Below, one piece after another: positions 56,801 through 64,000 of a stretch of DNA of 64,000 nucleotides. The notes below the pieces were generated by a model. It had not been told where the DNA came from, ran no database searches, and worked only from the letters and a program-made list of their open reading frames with translations. Position numbers and translations under genes: made by a program. Every line of letters begins with the position of its first letter. Positions within the stretch are counted from its first letter, which is position 1. Source of the stretch: Peromyscus leucopus (taxonomy: Eukaryota > Chordata > Mammalia > Rodentia > Cricetidae); contig NC_051074.1 in assembly GCF_004664715.2 (NCBI RefSeq), positions 21,100,558-21,164,557 of the forward strand, in the 5' to 3' direction.

Positions 56801-59800
56801 CTACTCGTGCAGGTCTTGCGAGTCTCTGATTGTATTATTTGACCACAAAGTCTCTGCATCCACATGATATACTTCTCTAACAAGGCCATACCTACATAAC
56901 AATCAACTAAGCCACATTTGCCCATTAATGGTTACTCCCAATGAGCTTATGGGGGCAATTGACATCAAACTTACCCACATTATCTACTTTTAGTCTGCTC
57001 CATCAAGCATTAACAATACAATAACAACCCAAAATACATTTGAGTCCCAACTTCAAAAGTCTTCCACAGTTCTCAACAATGTTTTAAAGTCCAAAGTTCA
57101 AAGTTCTACTTGAGCATTCGTGCAAGTCTCTTTAACTGTAATCCCCTATAAAAATCAAGATCAAAAACAGATACATTGATCTCCAACTACAATTGCACAG
57201 ATATACATACATTCCAAAATATAGTGAAGGGGATAGTGAGAAATACTGACCAAACAAAACTTGAAAACCAGCTGGACAAACTCACAACTCTACATCTCAT
57301 CTCCATGTCTGATATTCAAAATGTTCTTTCAGATCTCCAACTCCTTATCTTGCTTGACTTAACATACTTTCTCTTCTCTTGTGCTGTTCCACCCCAAACT
57401 TGCATCTCTATGTTCTGATGTCAAAATGCTCTTCAGATCTCCAACTCCTTCAGCTTGTTGACTGTAACACACTTCCTCTCTTGGTGTTCACTCCTTGTTA
57501 GCAGCTCTTCTTCTCACTGTATCCTGTGGTTCTTAGCAATCTCCAACATCTTGGGTCTCCAAGCGAATCATCCGAGCTTACCTTCACAGCTTCACACAAT
57601 GCCTCACTAGACTCCTATCAAGGGACACCCTGACCATTGCTTGCACCTCATCGCTTCTTATCATGAGAATATTCCATAACTCCTGTTTTCTATCCATTGA
57701 CTCTCAATCAGAGAACCATTCGACAGAAGCTGCAAGTCCTGCTGTCTTGCTGAGAGATGAGTCAGCGACCTCCTCATTCTAAATAGCAAAATTACCTTCA
57801 CCAACTTATCCCCAACCACTTACACGCCAATGGTAATTCCCATAATCCATCTTCTCTTCATGTCCTATCTCCACTTCTGAACTGCTCGTTAAACTCACGC
57901 AACGCTATGAGCCTCAAACTCAGAGATCCATCAGCCTCTTGTTTTCCAGGTCGCTAATATTAAAAGTCACCACCATCCTGCTTTCAAACTTTTATCATAT
58001 TATATCTCTTCACTATAGATTGATAATTTACGCTCGTGAGGTGAACTTTCCTTGCCCTAAGTGTCAAGCACTTTCCTTTGGATTAGCGCATTCATAATAA
58101 ATGTGATTCTATCCTCCATGTTTTATCACAAGTTATGCGATTACTTGTGCTCATTCGTACTATCAACTGCACTGTTCCTTTTTATCTAGCACGTGAATTT
58201 TTATGCAACTTTGTTCGTTACTCTCTCTCTCTCTACGCGTTCCCTCTCTTTTTCTTTATGAATGTATCGTTACGAGAGAATATATGATATCAAAAGTATC
58301 TCCTATCATAATACATATACATACACCTAAGAACAAACTGAACATGAATGTTAAGAGCGTTTACCTCCACAACTCTTCTATATCAGCCAATTAAGAAACA
58401 AAAAAGTTAATACCAATAAAGATAGGCGTCAGTTTTGACCACACAGTATAGCGTCACATCCAAATGAGATGCGATACTTGCAATTATATATGTGTCTATA
58501 AAGTATGCCGTATCGTCACGCATGTTAAGACATTAACAAGGAATTACTAGCTTCGCATACGCCACAGATATCTATAACCTATTATAAAGCATTCTTCATA
58601 CCGTCTCGAAATGACCTATCTAGTGCCACGACACGAGCGAGTGCAAATCAAACAACTTCACCACATCTGAAGCAACACACTGACTATCACGACATGTATT
58701 ACCGTACAAGTTATCTACCATTATTAAGACCCTGAGCGACTACAAGATAACATATAGTTACAACTAAGCAGTAGTTATCTTCGGTGTGGAACTCACCTCT
58801 ACATGTGATGGAGATATATGGCTAATTAGCAATGCTACCAGGATTCAGAGTCGGCCTATACCAAATCAGAGCTCCGTGCGAAGCATGAGCAGAGATCTGC
58901 AAGTTCAAGGCCAGCCTGGGTTAACATATAAGCGCAACTCTTTCAACAGAAGTGCAGAGAATAAAGAAGAACGTGTGGAGGGTAGCGAGAGTCGCAACTC
59001 CCTGTGACACTGTTCAACAAGTATATCAGTAAAAGACTTTATAATAACATAGACATTATATAAGAGATAGACATCATAACATTTTATATAAGTATTTTAC
59101 ACATGTGCTGGCTAATCATGAAGTAATACACATGAGACCACAGATAACGAGCGTGACTAAATAGTGAGCCAACGTGATAGACAGAGATCTTAAGCTGACA
59201 TAATATAAGATCAGACACTAGCAGCTAGTCACACTATAATATTAAAATACTCACGCACAATCTACATTTCTTAAAGACTATTTAGCGCGATCCCCATGGG
59301 AGATCAGAATAACACTAATGTCTCACAGCAGTTTATACAAAAGTCTTACAGCGCTAACTGCGTATATGTTTATGCCGAACAGCTCATAACGACTGCAATT
59401 CCATATATCTGTCATGCCATGAAGCACTCCATATCCACATACGCAAAACTTACCGCTATCACATATATGAATGCAAATAGTCCGAGACAGTACCTGTAAG
59501 AGCTCTGGGTTGAGCGTCTGCAAGAGAGGTGACAATTCTAGTTCTGCATAAGACATACTACATGCAGCCAAGTGTACTATTAAGTGTGGACCCTCAATGA
59601 GCAAGAATTTTATGAGAACCAAAAGTTATGGATAAAAAGCAACCAATACAAAGAGCCAAGTGTAACCCAAATGCAGAAATAATACAACCAATGAATAGTG
59701 TAAACCTATGAACTAGCGACGCCCCGCTAACCTGATCCAGTGCCACCTTTCTTCTCAGGTATCGTGATTGAGATCACTTGATCTGAAATTATCATGTTTG

Positions 59801-62800
59801 CTGTACAGTGCGAGATGCGCAGAGCACTCACCACGCTGTCTATTATTGTGCGACCGTGCCTGAACATAGGCATTATGCTCCTTATCTCTATGCATCAGCC
59901 GTGAACAGGCGTCCAATACAAAATGCATTCGCTACAGCGCTCACCGACAGAGGACCTTAGAACCATGCCCCGTGAGACTGTAGAACTCACCAGCAAGATA
60001 TTGACCTCTCACTCCCCTCCTGGCCTTAGAGGCTCTGCCTCCCTGAGATGAGGAGGTTGATGAAAATGCCTGGATGTATGCATAGAAAAAGAGAGAGAAT
60101 GCAGTCAAGCAGCAAATATGAGGCCTGGATCACATGACCAGAGTAATCTGTGTCTCCCTTGATATCAAGAGCTATATAATTGTAGGTAAAATAAAATAAT
60201 GTTATATTGGCATAACAATAGTAATATGGTGCTTCATAATGACAATGCTACAAAGAAGTTGTGTGTCATGATGTGTCTGAGATCCATACATTAATTCACA
60301 AAAAAGTGGATGCCAATTATCTTGATGACTACCAATCAAGAAAGTTATTTGTTCACTTTAATAAGAGGATCTAATATAAAATTTGTAAAATTAGCTGAGT
60401 GCTTCATATATATCTGAATAATATAACATTAATGGTACATGTTGTCCATAATATCACTGTTCTGAGTTTGGATAATCCTTCTGAAGCCTTTTCTGTGCTA
60501 TAAAATTATGAGACCATAGACATTGCGTCTATATGCAGTACATTGCTAAATATGAAAGTTAGAAAGAAAAGAGAACATGCTACATGTATGACGTTTTCTA
60601 ATCACTAAGTTCCAATGGTCCAGAGTTACATTCAAGCTATAAAGCAGACTATGTCACTTAATCATAGCCATACCGCGTCCCTGTGGAACCATAGTGTTTC
60701 TTAGTCACCGCTTTTCTGAAGTCTGCTGTGTAAGAAGCTGAGCACCACAACTTGTTAATGAAAACAGAAAACACTTATAGAGTGAATGGTGTTGCTAATG
60801 CTTAAAAATAATAGTTCAAAGTAGAATCTCAAGCACCTGTATTATGAATGGATGCTATGCTGACATCTGCCAGAGTATGCAGAACATAGTGCGCAGATTA
60901 TAGCACTCTCATAAACGAATTCAGTCGTGCTGTATACTTAGTGCATAGAGAGCTCTCTGCACAAAGCTTTACATGCATACCATTAGCCGTCTAACAATCT
61001 ATGAGAAGTTGATCGCACTGCACACTCTGAGAGCATTGTCAGCTGAGTCGACATCATATAATACCTTCTATTATTAACTCTGACATCCCTACGAGCATCA
61101 ACACATTTTGTGTGCACAATACAGAGTGACCGAGCCATCACCAAGCAAGCCAACTTACCGTAGTTCGAAATTGGAGAGCATGCCACTCCCAGACTTCGAT
61201 TTTCATTGGTCGTAGGGTCATACTAATCCTATATTACAGCTTATCGCAAACCAAATAGCTCACTATTGCAAAGAATAAATAATTAATATATTCTCAAACT
61301 CCTCCTAAAAAATGTAGACTGCATACACAGTGAGTAGGAAAGAGTGAAATAAAGGATCTTACGCCTATATGACAGACAAGAATAGATGATGCAAATGGGG
61401 AAGACATGAAACTACCAACTATCTGCTGACATCAGAGCAACCATGCGTGAAAGCGAATAAGATAAAAAAAACGATTAATGAGGCTCTCCACTAGATCAAG
61501 GATGTTCACAAATGAACCTATGGTGAAGCGACTTTAGGTTCTTACTCCTCCTCCATGATATTATCGCTCTGCTTGCCTTCACATACGGATGAATACTGTC
61601 CATACATAACTATTGCTCAAAGCGACGTGACGAGATTTCCCATACCTATACTGCTCATCCTCATACCTTTGATATATTTGTCTCAAAGTATCTTAGCAGG
61701 ACGAGACTGTATCATCATGTAGTGACACCTATGTGACAAAGGTTAGTACCTTTCACTGTGTCTTCATCAGTAACACAACTGAGGTGAAAGAAAGCGTAAC
61801 TGAAACCTCCTAAGATCATTTATGCTATACTACAAACATAATAGTCTACGAATCAACAACACATTTTGATATTGTCTAATAGAGAAAGTCTTTATATATT
61901 CACGTACCAGCATTAGCAAAACAATGCTATGAGGAATGTGGAAGCATATCGAGGCTAGACTTGTGATATTGCAGCATGCGCATGCCAACTCATAATATGT
62001 TCTATCAAAACGTAAGTACAAAGAGCTCTCAGCTATGAGAGTTCATAAGAACCATTAGCAATACAGGATTAGTTTGATATATGCGATTAACAAGATAGAA
62101 AATCCCTATAGAGCACACAAAACCACTCTCAAGAGAATGAAAGAGGGAGCAGTTGTATGCGTAATAACTTATCCCTATTTCTCATTAACTATAATAGGCT
62201 CACGACAGGATGAGATCACATGTCTGTCATAGAACTTTCTCTTCTGAGTGTGTTTAGACAGGGTCACAGAGCAGAGCTATCTATCTCACACAGAGGGCCA
62301 GTCACTACCTAGCACAGACACACATATTAGCACACAACTTTCAAAATTCAATAGGTGAATGAATAAGTATCGATCGTATACACGCTCAAGTGTGATATTG
62401 ATGCGTCAGAAGAGATTCAGTTAGTTACAGAAGATAAACAGTATATTTTCTATTAATCAGTTATAATCATATGAACTACAACAGAGAGAGACAAGACTTG
62501 GATTAGAAGAGATCCTTTAGAAATATGTAGACAACTCCACAGGAGTAAAAGAATAGTTGAAAGAGGAAGGAAGGCAGAAGTAAGAGCAGAGAGAAAGAAA
62601 CTAGGAACGGGGGCACCCATGTAGGTGTAAGAATCGTAGAGAGATGACAGTATAAGGTGGAGGGAAGAGGTGATGATGACATGACGAATAAAGAGTATGA
62701 GAGTAAAGAAGGAGCATTTGAAGATAGTGAGTATTTAATTCGAAATACAAATAAGAACACCCAAGCGATGGAATATTCATCCTTTTTTCATTCCCACCCA

Positions 62801-63500
62801 TTATTACACTCGAAATTTGAAATGATCTGTCGACATTGATGTAATAAATACATGATGCAACAATGATTCTGTCCAGGATTATACGCTAAGAGTATGCACT
62901 CTATCAGTGCCCATCTAGGAGTCAGATAAACCCAGAAATTTATTAGTCCAGTTTGCTGCTTTGGTACAGCCTATATATGAGATTTTTCACCTATATAGAT
63001 GTCCGTAAGAACATACTAGTTGAGAAGATAATCCGACGACATCTTGTGTACCCCAAGAATACTTCGAAATATCTCTGTAAATAGTATTGTGTACCCAAAT
63101 CTGCTTCCTATACAGTGTATTACCCATATTGGAGCTGCAAAGATAATACAAAAGGTGCAAACTCTCAAACACAACCAAACTAATAATCAAAAATAGATCT
63201 AAACATACCTAATAATTTAGCAAAATGAGCTGATTGAACAGACTTACTTAAATGCCTAGGAGAGAAATCTGGGAATTGAACCTATCTATTTTTGTGGACA
63301 ATATGCGTTCTGTCGTGGGATAATTCCAAAACACATGAGCAAACAACAAGCCCACAGCAGAGAAGGCCTTCGAAAGTAGTGCACAACTTGGCCCAACGAA
63401 GAAAAGAATTAGAAGCTGAAAAGAGAGCTGGGAGACAGGGATGAGACATTTGCCAAAGATTCACTTGACCAGGACTGACATATACAATGTATAAGGAACA
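53871..63500. other. Low-quality or scrambled sequence, no reliable annotation
   Basis: CpG and random-looking substitutions jump at about 53,871. Relics of normal DNA remain: a B1-like antisense core at 57900-57985, a B1-like core at 58895-58925 (AAGTTCAAGGCCAGCCTGGG), and a rodent LTR/L1-associated stretch at about 57000-57780. No open frame over 100 codons occurs and no splice-bounded exon can be trusted. The most economical reading is an uncorrected long-read gap fill. Upstream Tmem232 exons may be buried here. Confidence 0.7.
60040..60530. other. Normal-looking island within the suspect region
   Basis: About 490 bases with at most one CpG, smooth AT-rich text and ordinary rodent-like phrasing. 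No gene or recognised repeat. Confidence 0.45.
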
Positions 63501-63559
63501 CAAACAGCTCAACAGCAGTAAGACTAGGCAACATAACAAATAGAGAGATGATCTAGATA

Positions 63560-63940
63560 GACACTCATTTTTTAGGAAAGGGAGAAACATAAATAGCCAA
63601 CAAATGTGAAGGAAGAAGTCTCAGCATCACTAATACAATCAGGGAAATAGAAATCCCAACCGTGGTAACATGCCACTTTACCCTGGCCAAATGGCTATGT
63701 TTGGGGGGGTAAAAAAAATCAGTGAAATATGAAGAAAAGTATACTCTTTTCACTGTGGGTGAGACTAGAAACTAGAATAGCCATCATTGAAAATGGTGTC
63801 ATATTCTTAAAAACAAAGAAACAAAAAAGAAACAAACTAAAAATGGAACTATCAGATGACCCATTAGTTCCAGGAGCCGAAGGAAGACCCACTGTAGAAT
63901 AAATGGATAAAGAAAATGTGGTATAAGTGTTATAATTCCT
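63560..63940 (+). mobile_element. L1 ORF2-like 3' fragment, damaged
   Basis: AGGGAAATAGAAATCCCAAC, TGCCACTTTACCCTGGCC, GAATAGCCATCATTGAAAAT and GGATAAAGAAAATGTGGTAT follow the L1 ORF2 end, with many errors or old mutations. Confidence 0.55.
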
Positions 63941-64000
63941 AGCTATATGACCGTGCATGCGCTGTCCAGCAGTCAGGCAAAATGCTTAGTCACCCCAGGG

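Noticed and set aside
53871..63500. CpG-rich stretch as a CpG island, horizontally acquired DNA or a new element
   Set aside because: GC content does not rise with CpG, there are no long open frames, and recognisable rodent repeats persist in broken form. That fits sequence errors better than a foreign insert.

Overview
The window looks like nuclear DNA of a mouse-like rodent, most likely a cricetid (hamster, vole or deer-mouse group). It is dense in B1, B2/B3 and ID SINEs, carries rodent LINE-1 pieces, and is CpG-poor with many (TG)n and (CA)n tracts. Several B1 copies have the 'aggaaaggcacaaagctacaca' type of right half that I associate with cricetids rather than house mouse. No bacterial or viral gene layout, CRISPR array, rRNA or functional tRNA gene is visible.

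The only protein-coding gene I can support is an internal part of Tmem232 on the minus strand. Eight exons between 43,042 and 11,679 join without a frame break into about 388 codons. Every junction is GT-AG and all phases agree. The encoded peptides match my memory of mammalian TMEM232 from near the N-terminus through the middle of the protein. The first coding exon(s) and the 3' exons are not visible. The 5' part probably lies in the damaged sequence right of 53.87 kb or beyond the window, and the 3' part left of position 1.

Layout: 1-11.6 kb is intron 3' of the last visible exon and holds old L1 ends, a hAT-like DNA element and LTR-like repeats. 11.7-14.8 kb holds two exons. 14.8-26.3 kb is a large intron with B1s, LTR-like copies and a 2-kb L1 with a 5' inversion, inserted in a B1 with a 17-bp target duplication. 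26.3-26.4 kb is an exon, followed at 26.67-27.79 kb by a 38-bp minisatellite of about 29 units. 27.8-34.2 kb is intron with a young ID element, a B1 and a repeat-poor block. 34.2-43.0 kb holds five exons with young B1s between them. 43.0-53.87 kb is upstream intron with an ID+B1 pair sharing one target duplication and a mosaic of L1 and ERV-L-type remnants.

From about 53,871 to about 63,500 the texture changes abruptly. CpG goes from about 2 to about 21 per 490 bp by eye, and familiar repeats become only patchily readable. This looks like an unpolished long-read gap fill rather than biology. A normal-looking island sits at about 60.04-60.53 kb.

I found no convincing new biological system. 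The points most worth checking are the minisatellite beside a Tmem232 acceptor site, the twin-primed L1, the ID-B1 unit, the captured-B1 LTR-like family and the suspect right end. Repeat identities come from memory of rodent repeat families, not from a search.
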